A stretch of 64,000 bases of DNA, from positions 38,558 through 102,557 of the forward strand of contig NZ_VENF01000016.1 in NCBI RefSeq assembly GCF_009711715.1, in the 5' to 3' direction. This DNA comes from Methylophaga sp. GTDB taxonomy: Bacteria; Pseudomonadota; Gammaproteobacteria; Nitrosococcales; Methylophagaceae. This document shows positions 48,431 through 57,681 of the stretch, in pieces. The position numbers and the translations under genes are program-made. Under the pieces are notes generated by a model, which did no database searches, was not told the DNA's origin, and saw only the letters and a program-made list of their open reading frames with translations. Every line of letters starts with the position of its first letter. Position 1 is the stretch's first letter.

Positions 48431-48586
48431 CGGCTTAGGGTACGTTAGATAAATGTCCAAGGCAAAAGATAAAACCAGGCTCTAATGTTAGCCCTTTTTG
48501 TGCATCAAAGCACGCCTTAAGAGATTATCTATTGATTAGAATCCAGTACAATATGCTTCTTTCATCTTTGTTATCAGGATTAATTA

Positions 48587-49750
48587 ATGCTCCGTCGTCT
48601 GTTGTCTATCGCCATTGGCCTGACTCTGTCGGCACCACTCTCTGCGACCACCTTTGAAATCAGTGAGCCCGGTGCCAGTGTCATTGGTCATAACATGGTC
48701 CTTTACAGTCGCAGTGAAGATACCCTGCTGGATATTGGCCGCCAGTTTGACCTGGGCTATCGCGACATTACAGACGCCAATCCGGAAGTGGATGCCTGGT
48801 TACCCGGTGAGAATACCCCCGTGGTCCTCCCGACCCGTTTCATTCTTCCTGACGCTCCCAAGGAAGGCATTGTCATCAATATTGCCGAGATGCGCCTGTT
48901 TTATTACCCCAAAACGGCCACTGGTGAAAAGCAACAGGTTGTTACCCATCCGATTGGTATCGGCCGTGAAGGCTGGGCGACCCCCTTAGGCAGAGCCCGG
49001 ATCACGCAGAAGATCAAGGATCCTTCATGGACGCCACCTGAATCTATTCGTAAAGAGCATGCTGAAAAAGGTGACCCACTGCCACGCGTGGTACCGGCCG
49101 GTCCGGATAATCCCTTGGGTGCTTACGCGATGCGTTTATCTATGCCGGGCTATCTGCTGCACGGCACCAACAAGCCTTATGGCGTTGGGCTGCGGGTCAG
49201 CCACGGCTGTATCCGTTTGTTCCCGGAGGATATTGAGAACATGTTCAACATCACACCTAGTAACACCGGCGTGGAAATTGTGTATCAGCCGCACAAAGCC
49301 GGTGTGAGAAACGGTCAGCTTTATCTTGAAGCCCATCGCCAGCAGAAAGACGTCGACAGCCGTGAAGGCAATAATATGACGCCTATGGTTAAAGCCATTC
49401 TGAATGTCCAGGATAAATTGCCTGCCGATGATCACTGGTCACACGCTGAAACCGTTGTCCGTAAACAGCATGGTCTGGTTAAACCCCTGGGTCAGCAGCA
49501 ACTCGATATTGTTGAGAACCTATGGTTTCTGCATGCCGGTTTGAATAAGAAAGCGGTGGACAAGGTACGTGCTGCCATCACTACCTTGCGACTGGGCGAT
49601 CTGTACTGGCCGGTCAGATCCGGTGCCCGTGAAGAAACGCTGATTGGACCGTTCAATACCCAGGAAGAAGCCAGTATTGTGGCTGATGAAATCTCAGCCT
49701 CTGCCGGGGTGCCGGTCTGGACAGTGCAGGTGACCAGCGACGCGCTCTAG
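48587..49750 (+). CDS. L,D-transpeptidase (YkuD) with C-terminal SPOR-like region
   Basis: 387 residues. A signal peptide (residues 1-22) is followed by a LysM-like region (~35-85), a YkuD catalytic domain (~95-245) with HGTNKPYGVGLRVSHGCIRLF, in which the Ser-His-Gly-Cys nucleophile motif is intact, and a C-terminal part resembling a SPOR fold (ETLIGPFNTQEEASIVADEI). It cross-links peptidoglycan or attaches lipoproteins in the periplasm. The TAG stop lies inside the left terminal repeat of a MITE-like element, so the extreme C-terminus may have been changed by its insertion. An OprI-like lipoprotein gene is encoded nearby. Confidence 0.9.
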   Translation: MLRRLLSIAIGLTLSAPLSATTFEISEPGASVIGHNMVLYSRSEDTLLDIGRQFDLGYRDITDANPEVDAWLPGENTPVVLPTRFILPDAPKEGIVINIAEMRLFYYPKTATGEKQQVVTHPIGIGREGWATPLGRARITQKIKDPSWTPPESIRKEHAEKGDPLPRVVPAGPDNPLGAYAMRLSMPGYLLHGTNKPYGVGLRVSHGCIRLFPEDIENMFNITPSNTGVEIVYQPHKAGVRNGQLYLEAHRQQKDVDSREGNNMTPMVKAILNVQDKLPADDHWSHAETVVRKQHGLVKPLGQQQLDIVENLWFLHAGLNKKAVDKVRAAITTLRLGDLYWPVRSGAREETLIGPFNTQEEASIVADEISASAGVPVWTVQVTSDAL

Positions 49751-50069
49751 GGCTTGTTGCTCTTTGCTCTCCGCTTCTGTTGTAGCTGAAAAAGCGTTAA
49801 TCAAGGCGCGAGGAGAGCGGTTTAGTTGTTCTAAACAAACGACGAGCAACGCCGAGCAGTGATTTTTCAGCGCACCCGAGGGCTGGATCTATTTTCGCGC
49901 CTGGCTGCGTTGTACGAAATACTTCCCTGTATTTCGCCGCTTCGCTGTTCAAATGGGTTCCATACCCATTTGTCAATCGCTCATGTAGGATGGCTACACT
50001 AAGCTCTTTCTGCCTTGCCAGACACAAAAATAGCCTCCAGCAGGGGGGGATGAAAGATCAACAAGCCCT
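49749..50069. mobile_element. MITE-like element with terminal inverted repeats
   Basis: 321-bp non-coding unit bounded by 17-bp inverted repeats AGGGCTTGTTG-C-TCTTT (49749-49765) and its complement (50053-50069), differing at one base. Inside are further palindromes: GCTGAAAAA/TTTTTCAGC (49785-49871), TTTAG/CTAAA (49821-49835), CGAAATAC/GTATTTCG (49915-49936) and AAATGGGT/ACCCATTT (49951-49971). No transposase is encoded. No clean target duplication was found at the outer ends. The GGGCTTGTT ends resemble those of some IS5-group elements; this is from memory. It fills the gap between the L,D-transpeptidase and lpp-like genes. Confidence 0.65.
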
Positions 50070-50092
50070 TGCCACGGAACGAAATTGAAGAC

Positions 50093-50126
50093 AAAAAAAA
50101 GCCGGAACAACAGTTCCGGCTTTTTT
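50093..50126. terminator. Intrinsic terminator of the OprI/Lpp-like gene
   Basis: GCCGGAAC and GTTCCGGC around an AACA loop, with A/T runs on both sides giving T-tails on both strands. It lies 20 bp past the end of the leftward lipoprotein gene and can also stop rightward transcription. Confidence 0.9.
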
Positions 50127-50145
50127 GCATGCGGCAAATAGATTG

Positions 50146-50445
50146 TTACTTGCTCATGGCTTTTTCAAACATACGATCAATTTTGGCACAGCATTCTTCA
50201 ACTGTAGCCATTGCTTCATCAGCAGTTTTCTGGGCATTCATCGCAGCCAGTTCTGCGTCAGTAGCAGTGCGTTGAGCTGTGTCAGCAGTGCTTTGAGCAT
50301 TGCGGGCAGCAGCAAGAGCAGAGTCAGCAGTTGATTGAGCTGATTCTACAGAGGCTTTCAACGCGTCCATTTCGGCAGTGTTGGCGCAAGCGGTCAACAG
50401 AGCCAAAGGCAGGATTACAGCACTCAGTTTTGCTAATGGTTTCAT
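50146..50445 (-). CDS. OprI/Lpp-like outer membrane lipoprotein
   Basis: 99 residues. A lipoprotein signal with lipobox LLTAC (Cys at ~19) is followed by ~65 residues of alanine-rich coiled coil with repeated SAQSTADSALAAARNAQSTAD and AELAAMNAQKTADEAM, like OprI of Pseudomonas and Lpp of enterobacteria. The end EKAMSK has a final lysine that could be joined to peptidoglycan. Two adjacent Cys (EECCAK) near the end are unusual for this family. The strong RBS AAGGAG, TATAAT promoter and strong terminator fit an abundant structural protein. Confidence 0.88.
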   Translation of the reverse strand: MKPLAKLSAVILPLALLTACANTAEMDALKASVESAQSTADSALAAARNAQSTADTAQRTATDAELAAMNAQKTADEAMATVEECCAKIDRMFEKAMSK

Positions 50446-50486
50446 TTTAATCTCCTTGAAAAAGTACCAGTTTAAATGGCAGGCAT

Positions 50487-50506
50487 ATTATATTGCGTAT
50501 TCGCAA
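50487..50506 (-). promoter_or_regulatory. Promoter and palindrome upstream of the OprI/Lpp-like gene
   Basis: On the minus strand a perfect TATAAT (50492-50487) lies 42 bases before the ATG. Immediately upstream is the palindrome TTGCG-N4-CGCAA (50493-50506), which overlaps the spacer and could be an operator. No good -35 box was found. Confidence 0.55.
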
Positions 50507-50605
50507 CATAAAACATACGCTAGCAAGAAATATTTTCACTGTCTATCAAGAGGCGGGCAAAATGCGAACTGTTTCTTCAAAACTGTCTCCCCGCCGCTAA
50601 ATACT

Positions 50606-50614
50606 TGCTATAAT
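50606..50614 (+). promoter_or_regulatory. Extended -10 promoter of suhB
   Basis: TGCTATAAT has a perfect -10 with the TG of an extended -10 element; no -35 is visible at 17 bases. It lies about 75 bases before the suhB start codon. Confidence 0.55.
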
Positions 50615-50688
50615 TACGCCTTTTGAAATGCTCCGGTTTCCTGCCCGGGAATGCCGTCTTTCTAAACCGTTCTGGAAAAATTTGTCTT

Positions 50689-51483
50689 ATGCACCCAATG
50701 CTGAATATTGCGATCCGTGCTGCCCGCAATGCAGGCACCTTGATCATGCGATCTTTGCAACATGTTGAACACCTGGAAATCACCACCAAGGGCCGTAATG
50801 ACTACGTGACAGAGGTTGATCACCTGGTCGAACAAGAGATTATCAAGGTCATCAAAAAAGCCTATCCCGATCATGCGATCATGGCTGAAGAGTCCGGCAA
50901 CGCCGGTGATAATGACACCGTCTGGATTATCGATCCGCTGGATGGCACGACCAATTTCCTGCACGGATTCCCGCATTTCTGCGTTTCCATCGCTGTTCGT
51001 GTCAAAGGCCGGGTCGAGCATGCCGTGGTTTATGACCCACAGCGCGACGAATTGTTTACTGCCAGCCGTGGCGAGGGTGCCAAGCTCAATGACCGCCGGC
51101 TGCGAATCAGTAAGCGTCGCGATTTGAAAGGGGCGCTGCTGGCAACGGGCTTTCCGTTTAAGTATCCTCAGCACCATGATAACTACATGGCGAGCTTTGA
51201 AGCGCTGTTCAAGCAGGTCGCTGATATCCGCCGCGCCGGCTCGGCGGCTCTCGATTTAGCCTATGTGGCCGCCGGCCGTCTTGACGGTTACTGGGAAATC
51301 GGCCTGGAAAACTGGGATCTGGCTGCCGGTCTGCTGCTGGTAGAGGAAGCGGGTGGTCTGGTGACTGACTTCGCCGGTCAGGATAATCTGTTTGATAAAG
51401 GCAATATCATCGCCGCCGGTTTCGGCGTTCATAAACTGATGCTGGACGCTGTTAAGCCTCATTTGCAGGAACCACTCAATTAA
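50689..51483 (+). CDS. suhB: Inositol monophosphatase / Nus factor SuhB
   Basis: 264 residues from the ATG at 50689. Mg2+-dependent phosphatase fold: MAEESGN (metal Glu), WIIDPLDGTTNFLHGFPHFC (DPLDGT signature) and the C-terminal GYWEIGLENWDLAAGLLLVEEAGG motif. In E. coli SuhB also joins the antitermination complex for rRNA synthesis. The frame extends upstream to 50623 but the family start is MHPMLNIAIRAARNAG. A short leader separates it from the promoter. bipA follows 62 bp downstream. Confidence 0.94.
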   Translation: MHPMLNIAIRAARNAGTLIMRSLQHVEHLEITTKGRNDYVTEVDHLVEQEIIKVIKKAYPDHAIMAEESGNAGDNDTVWIIDPLDGTTNFLHGFPHFCVSIAVRVKGRVEHAVVYDPQRDELFTASRGEGAKLNDRRLRISKRRDLKGALLATGFPFKYPQHHDNYMASFEALFKQVADIRRAGSAALDLAYVAAGRLDGYWEIGLENWDLAAGLLLVEEAGGLVTDFAGQDNLFDKGNIIAAGFGVHKLMLDAVKPHLQEPLN

Positions 51484-51545
51484 TTCGGACCCTTGCGGGC
51501 CTCTTTACACCTGCATGCACCGCATGCACCTACTGAATTCTTTAT

Positions 51546-53378
51546 ATGACTGATAACCAACGAGACATTTCCAAACTGCGCAACATTGCGATCATCGCCC
51601 ACGTTGACCATGGTAAAACCACCCTAGTCGACCAGTTGCTGCGTCAATCCGGTACCTTCGGCGAGCATGAAGAGCTCACCGAACGGGTGATGGACTCCAA
51701 TGATCTGGAACGTGAGCGCGGTATTACCATTCTTTCCAAAAATACAGCGATTCGCTGGAACGACTATCACATCAATATCGTCGACACGCCGGGACACGCC
51801 GACTTCGGTGGTGAAGTCGAGCGGGTATTGTCAATGGTCGACTCGGTACTGTTGCTGGTGGATTCCGCTGAAGGGCCCATGCCACAAACCCGTTTTGTGA
51901 CTCAGAAAGCACTGGCACTGGGCCTGAAACCGATTGTGGTCATTAACAAAATCGATAAGCCGGCCGCGCGTCCCAACTGGGTGCTGGATCAGACTTTTGA
52001 TTTGTTTGTAAACCTGGATGCCACAGACGAACAGCTCGACTTTGATGTCATTTATGCTTCCGGTCTGAACGGCTTTGCCAATCTGGATGAAAACGTCCAT
52101 GAAGGCGATATGACACCCTTATTCGAATTGATTGTCGATAAAGTCAGTCCGCCTGATGTCGATGCAGACGGCCCGTTCCGGATGCAGGTCTCCTCACTGG
52201 ATTACAACAGTTATGTAGGCGTTATCGGTGTCGGTCGTGTGCAACGTGGCCGGGTAAAAACCAATACCCCGGTGACGGTTGTTGACCGCGAGGGTAATAA
52301 ACGTAATGGCCGGATTCAGCAGGTCATGGGCTTTATGGGGCTGAAACGTGAAGAAGTGCCCGCAGCGCAGGCCGGCGACATTATTGCTTTCACAGGCCTC
52401 GATCCGCTCAATATTTCTGACACGGTCTGTGATCAGAACGCGGTAGAAGCTTTGCCACCTCTGTCTGTGGATGAACCGACTGTGACAATGACCTTCCAGG
52501 TCAACAACTCTCCGTTTGCAGGCAAGGATGGTAAATTCATCACCTCCCGCCAAATCAAGGAGCGTCTGGAACGCGAATTGATTCATAACGTGGCACTGCG
52601 CGTGGATCAGTCACCAACCGACCCGGACAAGTTCAAAGTCTCCGGCCGGGGTGAGCTGCATCTGTCTGTGCTGATTGAGAATATGCGTCGTGAAGGCTTT
52701 GAACTGGGCGTCTCCCGTCCAGAAGTGATTATTCGCGAAATTGATGGCGTAAAACAGGAACCCTTCGAGGCTGTGACGATTGATGTCGAAGATGAGCATC
52801 AGGGCACGGTAATGGAGAAAATGGGGGAACGGGGCGCCGAAATGAATAATATGGTGCCGGACGGTAAAGGCCGTGTGCGACTCGACTTTATCATTCCTTC
52901 TCGTGGTCTGATTGGTTTTCGTACCGAGTTCCTGACCGCGACTCAGGGTACAGGCCTGATATACAGCGTCTTTGATCATTACGCACCGATGAAACCGGGT
53001 AATTACGGTAAACGCATCAATGGCGTATTGATTGCCAATGGCGTTGGTAAGGCGGTAGCTTTCGCCATTTTTAACCTGCAGGAACGTGGCCGGATGTTTA
53101 TCGGCCATGGTGACGAAGTTTATGAAGGTATGATTATCGGTATTCACTCACGGGATAACGATCTGGTGGTCAATCCGCTCAAGGGTAAACAGCTCACCAA
53201 TGTTCGTGCATCAGGTAATGACGATGCCGTGACCCTGGTACCGCCGATTCGCATGAGTCTGGAACAGGCGCTGGAATTCATTGCCGATGATGAATTGCTG
53301 GAAGTCACGCCCAAGTCATTGCGCCTGCGTAAGAAACTGCTGCTGGAGCACGAACGCAAGCGCGCTTCCCGCGCCTGA
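51546..53378 (+). CDS. typA: Ribosome-associated GTPase TypA/BipA
   Basis: 610 residues. Translation-factor GTPase that helps assemble 50S subunits at low temperature and under stress. G motifs: [16 protein letters not shown] (G1), ERERGITI (G2), [18 protein letters not shown] (G3), [12 protein letters not shown] (G4) and SG (G5). EF-Tu-like domain 2, EF-G-like domains III and V ([23 protein letters not shown]) and the BipA-specific C-terminus ([11 protein letters not shown]) are complete. Start chosen as the ATG giving [19 protein letters not shown]. Confidence 0.96.
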   Translation: MTDNQRDISKLRNIAIIAHVDHGKTTLVDQLLRQSGTFGEHEELTERVMDSNDLERERGITILSKNTAIRWNDYHINIVDTPGHADFGGEVERVLSMVDSVLLLVDSAEGPMPQTRFVTQKALALGLKPIVVINKIDKPAARPNWVLDQTFDLFVNLDATDEQLDFDVIYASGLNGFANLDENVHEGDMTPLFELIVDKVSPPDVDADGPFRMQVSSLDYNSYVGVIGVGRVQRGRVKTNTPVTVVDREGNKRNGRIQQVMGFMGLKREEVPAAQAGDIIAFTGLDPLNISDTVCDQNAVEALPPLSVDEPTVTMTFQVNNSPFAGKDGKFITSRQIKERLERELIHNVALRVDQSPTDPDKFKVSGRGELHLSVLIENMRREGFELGVSRPEVIIREIDGVKQEPFEAVTIDVEDEHQGTVMEKMGERGAEMNNMVPDGKGRVRLDFIIPSRGLIGFRTEFLTATQGTGLIYSVFDHYAPMKPGNYGKRINGVLIANGVGKAVAFAIFNLQERGRMFIGHGDEVYEGMIIGIHSRDNDLVVNPLKGKQLTNVRASGNDDAVTLVPPIRMSLEQALEFIADDELLEVTPKSLRLRKKLLLEHERKRASRA

Positions 53379-53415
53379 TCCGGTCCAAACAGCAGACAAA
53401 AAAGGGTATCCTAAT

Positions 53416-53441
53416 CACAGGAGCGATGGGTCGCTCCTGTG
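53416..53441 (+). terminator. Intrinsic terminator after typA
   Basis: CACAGGAGCGA and TCGCTCCTGTG around a TGGG loop, followed by a T-rich stretch that begins a few bases later. It separates typA from the PP0621-pilSR unit, 23 bp before that ATG. Confidence 0.65.
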
Positions 53442-53463
53442 TCCCTTGTTTTTGAGGTGAAAG

Positions 53464-53688
53464 ATGCGCATTCTGATCTTGCTGGCCATTGGGCTTTTAC
53501 TCTATATCATCATTGGAAATCTGCTCAGAAAGAGCAAAACGCCCTCCAATACTGCTCCTGGCAGTAGTGAAAGAATGGTCCGCTGTGAACATTGCGGGCT
53601 ACACATCATCGAAACAGAAGCGCTGGAAGACAATCGCCAGTTTTTCTGCTCCCACGAACACCTAGAGGCCCATCGCCAGTCACGATGA
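53464..53688 (+). CDS. PP0621-family small membrane zinc-ribbon-like protein
   Basis: 74 residues. An N-terminal membrane helix (ILILLAIGLLLYIIIGNLL) is followed by a cytoplasmic segment with four potential metal ligands: CEHCG and FCSHEH. This is the pattern of the PP0621 family that precedes pilS in Pseudomonas. The role is unknown. Its stop overlaps the pilS start (ATGA), so the proteins are coupled in translation. A gene in this position suggests a part in PilS signalling, but there is no direct evidence. Confidence 0.88.
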   Translation: MRILILLAIGLLLYIIIGNLLRKSKTPSNTAPGSSERMVRCEHCGLHIIETEALEDNRQFFCSHEHLEAHRQSR

Positions 53689-55286
53689 GCGCGGACTCCG
53701 CCCGACTGACATTACGTCAGGACCCGGCCACATGGCGGGCTTTGACTGTCTTTGCCGCCTATCGTTTTTTTCTGGCCGGTGTCCTGTTTTTTGTTTTCTA
53801 CCTGAAACTGCCACCGGAATTTCTGGGTTCGGCTGATCCGCGTTTTTACGCCAGCGTCAGCCAGGTTTACCTGTTGATAGCGCTGATCCTGCTGGTGTTT
53901 ACGCTAAAACGCTGGGGCTACGTGGATACCCAGATCAAACTGCAACTGGTCATTGATATCATTGTGCTGACCATGTTGATCCATGCCAGTGGTGGCCTCC
54001 AGACCGGGCTTGGGTCGCTGCTTTTAGTCGTCGTGGTGGCCGGTGGGGCGCTGGTGCCGGGACGACTGGCCGCTTTTATTGCTGCGATCGCGACGCTGGC
54101 GATCCTGCTGGAAGTCAGTTACTCACAAATTGCCGGTGACGGTGCCACGAAATACAGCCAGGCTGGGCTGCTGGGCGCCACATTCTTTGTCACTGCCTGG
54201 TTGGCACAGTGGCTGTCGAAGAAAATGCAGACTTCTCAGGTACTGGCGGAAGAAAGGGCGCGTGACGTTGCCAACCTCGCGGTATTGAATCAGCACATTA
54301 TCAGTCGGTTGCAAATCGGCGTATTGGCATTGGATACGCAGGGCAGTATCAACCTGTTTAATGAGTCAGCACGTTATCTGCTGGGCATTGAGCGCACCGT
54401 ACCCGGTTTTAGTCTTAAACAGACTGTACCCGTACTGGCTGAGCAAATCTGGCTTTGGCAACATCATAACCCGCAGCCGTTTCAGCCTTTTCAGGCCCGG
54501 CCGGATCTGCCTGAAGTCAGAGCCTCGGCGACCAGGCTCGATAGTGGTGAAACCCTGATTTATATTGAAAACACCTCAGCGATGGCGCAGCAGGCGCAGC
54601 AGCTTAAACTGGCATCCTTGGGTCGACTGACAGCCAGTATTGCGCATGAAATCCGTAATCCCCTTGGCGCTATCAGTCATGCCGGTGAGTTGCTGGCAGA
54701 ACAGCAAAGCCAGGATGAAGGAATGAAAACACTGACGGGCATCATTCAGCGTCACAGTCAGCGGGTAAACAACATTATTGAGACGATTCTGCAGATGAGT
54801 CGCCGTAAAACCGTGGAACCGGCAACGGTGGTGCTGGCAACCTGGATGGATCGTTTTATTAATGAGTTTCGCGAGCTTAAGGGCGCGACTGAAACAGATA
54901 TTGAGCTCAAGATAGAGTCGCCCCTGGCCAAAGTGGCGATGGATCCGGAACAGCTACATCAGGTTATGTGGAACTTGCTGGAGAACGCCTGGCATTATTC
55001 AGAACCTAGTCAATCTGCACCCCGGGTAAGTGTACGTTTGGCCGAAGCTGAAGGTGAAATCGTGCTGGATGTCAGTGATAACGGCCCCGGCGTTTCTCGG
55101 GAGGTGCAGGCGCATTTGTTCGAACCATTTCACTCTCAGCGGCAAGGTGGCACCGGGCTGGGCTTATATCTGGCACGTGAACTTTGTCAGGCTAACGGTG
55201 CGAGACTGAGCTTTCTGCCCGATGAGTTGCAAAGCAGTCGTTTTCGTATAAGCTTCCCGGGTGAATGGCAGGAATATCTCGCATGA
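53685..55286 (+). CDS. pilS: Sensor histidine kinase PilS
   Basis: 533 residues. Six membrane helices (~28-195; FAAYRFFLAGVLFFVFYL, LLIALILLVFTL and others) are followed by a PAS-like region (~215-310) and the kinase core. The phosphorylated His lies in SIAHEIRNPLGAISHAGELL (H-box), with N-box NLLENAWHYS, G1 DVSDNGPGVS and G2 GGTGLGLYLARELC. It controls type IV pilus gene expression by phosphorylating PilR. The start is the ATG at 53685, which overlaps the PP0621 gene; a longer frame beginning at 53592 is out of line with the family. Confidence 0.94.
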   Translation: MSADSARLTLRQDPATWRALTVFAAYRFFLAGVLFFVFYLKLPPEFLGSADPRFYASVSQVYLLIALILLVFTLKRWGYVDTQIKLQLVIDIIVLTMLIHASGGLQTGLGSLLLVVVVAGGALVPGRLAAFIAAIATLAILLEVSYSQIAGDGATKYSQAGLLGATFFVTAWLAQWLSKKMQTSQVLAEERARDVANLAVLNQHIISRLQIGVLALDTQGSINLFNESARYLLGIERTVPGFSLKQTVPVLAEQIWLWQHHNPQPFQPFQARPDLPEVRASATRLDSGETLIYIENTSAMAQQAQQLKLASLGRLTASIAHEIRNPLGAISHAGELLAEQQSQDEGMKTLTGIIQRHSQRVNNIIETILQMSRRKTVEPATVVLATWMDRFINEFRELKGATETDIELKIESPLAKVAMDPEQLHQVMWNLLENAWHYSEPSQSAPRVSVRLAEAEGEIVLDVSDNGPGVSREVQAHLFEPFHSQRQGGTGLGLYLARELCQANGARLSFLPDELQSSRFRISFPGEWQEYLA

Positions 55287-56650
55287 CAAACCGACAAGCT
55301 AAACAGGCGCTGGTGATTGATGATGAACCGGATATCCTGGAACTGCTGACCATGACGCTGTCCGGGATGTCGATTGATTGTGTCACCGCTGAAAATCTGG
55401 CCCAGGCACATGAAGCGCTGAAGCGGCACAAATTCGATTTGTGTTTCACCGATATGCGTTTGCCTGACGGCAATGGGCTGGATTTTGTCAAAACACTTCA
55501 GAAGCACTGGCCGGAACTGCCCGTGGCGGTCATTACCGCTCACGGTAATGTTGATCATGCCGTCGAAGCACTGAAATCAGGCGCTTTTGATTTTGTCTCC
55601 AAACCGCTAAAACTGAGAATGCTCCGTGATTTGGTTGAGTCGGCACTGAAATTGTCACCGGATCGTCCGCAGCAACGTGAGCGACGCTCACGAGACAAAC
55701 TGCTCGGCGATACCGATCCCATTCGTGCACTGCGCGGCAAGATCACCAAGCTGGCGCGAAGCCAGGCACCGGTTTACATCACAGGCGAATCAGGCACCGG
55801 TAAAGAACTGGTGGCGAGATTGATCCACGAGTTGGGAGCGCGAAGTGACGGACCGTTTGTCCCTATTAACTGCGGTGCCATCCCTGCAGAATTGGTGGAA
55901 AGCGAATTTTTCGGACATAAAAAAGGCGCTTTTACCGGCGCGGTCGCTGATAAACAGGGCCTGTTCCAGGCGGCTGAAGGGGGCACTTTATTTCTGGATG
56001 AAGTGGCTGATCTGCCACTGATGATGCAGGTCAAATTGCTGCGTGCGATTCAGGAGAAAGCGGTGAGACCGGTGGGCGGCCACGAAGAGGTCAATGTCGA
56101 TGTCCGTATACTGTCGGCAACTCATAAAAACCTGGCTGCATGCGTGCGGGATGGCAGTTTCCGCGAGGATTTGTTTTATCGCCTCAATGTCATTGAGCTG
56201 AAAGTACCGCCATTACGTGAACGCCAGGCTGATATTCCGCTGCTGGCTGAACATATTCTGGCTTTGCTGGCCAGAAAGAACCATCTGAGCAAACCGCTTA
56301 TCAGCCAGGCGGCGATGGCAAAACTACAGTCCTATGCTTTTCCCGGTAATGTCCGCGAGCTGGAGAATATTCTGGAGCGTGCGCTGACCTGGGCCGATAG
56401 CGATATCATTGAAGTTGATGACTTGATGTTGCCGGAGCATCCATCCATGTCAGTCATGCAGGCGCCTGTTTCAGCTGAACCCGGTGAACCTTTGCCACAG
56501 GATCTTGAGTCCTGTCTGGAGGATCAGGAGCGGCAACTGATCATGCAGGCCCTGGAAGCGACCCGATGGAACAGAACCGCCGCGGCAAAGAAGCTGGGAA
56601 TTACCTTCCGCGCGCTGCGTTACAAACTGAAGAAACTCGAGCTGGATTAA
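55283..56650 (+). CDS. pilR: Sigma-54-dependent response regulator PilR
   Basis: 455 residues from the ATG at 55283, which overlaps the pilS stop. Receiver domain (~1-120, LVIDDEPDILELL with phospho-Asp in CFTDMRLPDG), AAA+ domain with TGESGTGKELVARLIHE (Walker A), the sigma-54 contact loop GAFTGA (in KKGAFTGAVADKQG), LFLDEVADLP (Walker B) and a Fis-type HTH at the end (NRTAAAKKLGITFRALRYK). In Pseudomonas PilR activates pilA. No pilin gene is in the window. It ends 4 bp inside the convergent ygfZ gene. Confidence 0.94.
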   Translation: MTNRQAKQALVIDDEPDILELLTMTLSGMSIDCVTAENLAQAHEALKRHKFDLCFTDMRLPDGNGLDFVKTLQKHWPELPVAVITAHGNVDHAVEALKSGAFDFVSKPLKLRMLRDLVESALKLSPDRPQQRERRSRDKLLGDTDPIRALRGKITKLARSQAPVYITGESGTGKELVARLIHELGARSDGPFVPINCGAIPAELVESEFFGHKKGAFTGAVADKQGLFQAAEGGTLFLDEVADLPLMMQVKLLRAIQEKAVRPVGGHEEVNVDVRILSATHKNLAACVRDGSFREDLFYRLNVIELKVPPLRERQADIPLLAEHILALLARKNHLSKPLISQAAMAKLQSYAFPGNVRELENILERALTWADSDIIEVDDLMLPEHPSMSVMQAPVSAEPGEPLPQDLESCLEDQERQLIMQALEATRWNRTAAAKKLGITFRALRYKLKKLELD

Positions 56651-57594
56651 GCGGAGTCCGATGCCGTTGCCAGCGGGGTCAGTGATTCGATCTGCTGGTC
56701 GCCAATCATAGCGGTTTTACCGACAGCAGATAGTTTCATACTCAACTGGCAGACGATAGTCTCCTCATCGCTGAACTGCGACTGCACCACATGCCCAAGC
56801 GTCTCTCCACCAGCATCAGTCACTGCGCTGTTAATTCCCGGCAGTGTATTGGCATGGAGCTGTCCCAGAAATAGCCTGCGGCTGGGGGAACCAAGATAGT
56901 GCAAGCGCGCGACGACCTCCTGACCCGGATAACAGCCTTTTTTAAAGCTGACACCGCCGGCCAGATCCAGATTGATCTGTTGTGGCGTAAATGCTTCTTT
57001 GCTCTCAGCAAAGACCATCGGCAGACCGGCCTCAATGTCCAGGCGCTGCCATAGAGACGCCGGCGCGATTTGCCAGTCCTGTTGCAACCAGTGAGTCAGC
57101 GCTTCAATATTTTTGTCATCTGCAATGAGTAATGACCGGCTTGTCTCACCAGGCTGACGGATAATCAGGCCTTCTTCGATGCGCTGACCTTGCCAGACTT
57201 CAGTTGAGCCGGGTTCGCTACCTGGATGAACCAGGCCCAGTACATGACTGTTCTCCAGCAGGCTGATTTCAACCTTGCTGCGCAACTTGAACATAGTAAG
57301 ACGCTGGCTGATAGTCTCAGCGAGTTCGGCCGGCAGCACAATCAGATAATCATCCTGACGCCGCACCAGCTGAAAAATCGCCAGCAACCGGCCTTTCGGG
57401 TTGCAAAAACCGCTTAATTGCGACTGGTTAAGCTGCAAGGCGTTGACATCATTAGTCAGCAGGTTCTGCAGAAAGCTTTTGGCTTCTTCGCCTGCGACCT
57501 GAATAAGGCGCCAGCCGCTCAGAGGGATAATGCTGTTACCGTCAGTCATTGAGGTAGATTGAGATTGTTGCTCGATTAATTTTTGCCAGCTCAT
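56647..57594 (-). CDS. ygfZ: tRNA-modifying / iron-sulfur cluster protein YgfZ
   Basis: 315 residues of the GcvT-like folate-binding family. The signature KKGCYPGQEVVARLHYLG with its conserved Cys is present at ~215-232, with GWRLIQVAGEEAKSFLQNLLTNDV near the N-terminus and FCNPKGRLLAIFQL. YgfZ helps repair or build iron-sulfur clusters, for instance in MiaB. It is divergent from a YgfX-like gene, and sdhE, which often lies in this region, is not seen. Confidence 0.93.
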   Translation of the reverse strand: MSWQKLIEQQSQSTSMTDGNSIIPLSGWRLIQVAGEEAKSFLQNLLTNDVNALQLNQSQLSGFCNPKGRLLAIFQLVRRQDDYLIVLPAELAETISQRLTMFKLRSKVEISLLENSHVLGLVHPGSEPGSTEVWQGQRIEEGLIIRQPGETSRSLLIADDKNIEALTHWLQQDWQIAPASLWQRLDIEAGLPMVFAESKEAFTPQQINLDLAGGVSFKKGCYPGQEVVARLHYLGSPSRRLFLGQLHANTLPGINSAVTDAGGETLGHVVQSQFSDEETIVCQLSMKLSAVGKTAMIGDQQIESLTPLATASDSA

Positions 57595-57681
57595 AATGAA
57601 TCAGATCAGAAAAATAACAATGCTCTATTCTAACGACTGGCTGGCATGGAAAACAGGGATGAATAAAGAGGGTATTCAGGG

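Noticed and set aside
49749..50069. Complete insertion sequence
   Set aside because: The unit is only 321 bp, has no coding frame of transposase size and no clear target duplication, so it is described as MITE-like only.
51484..51545. Short tandem repeat (GCATGCACC twice) before typA
   Set aside because: Only two 9-base copies; too short to claim function.
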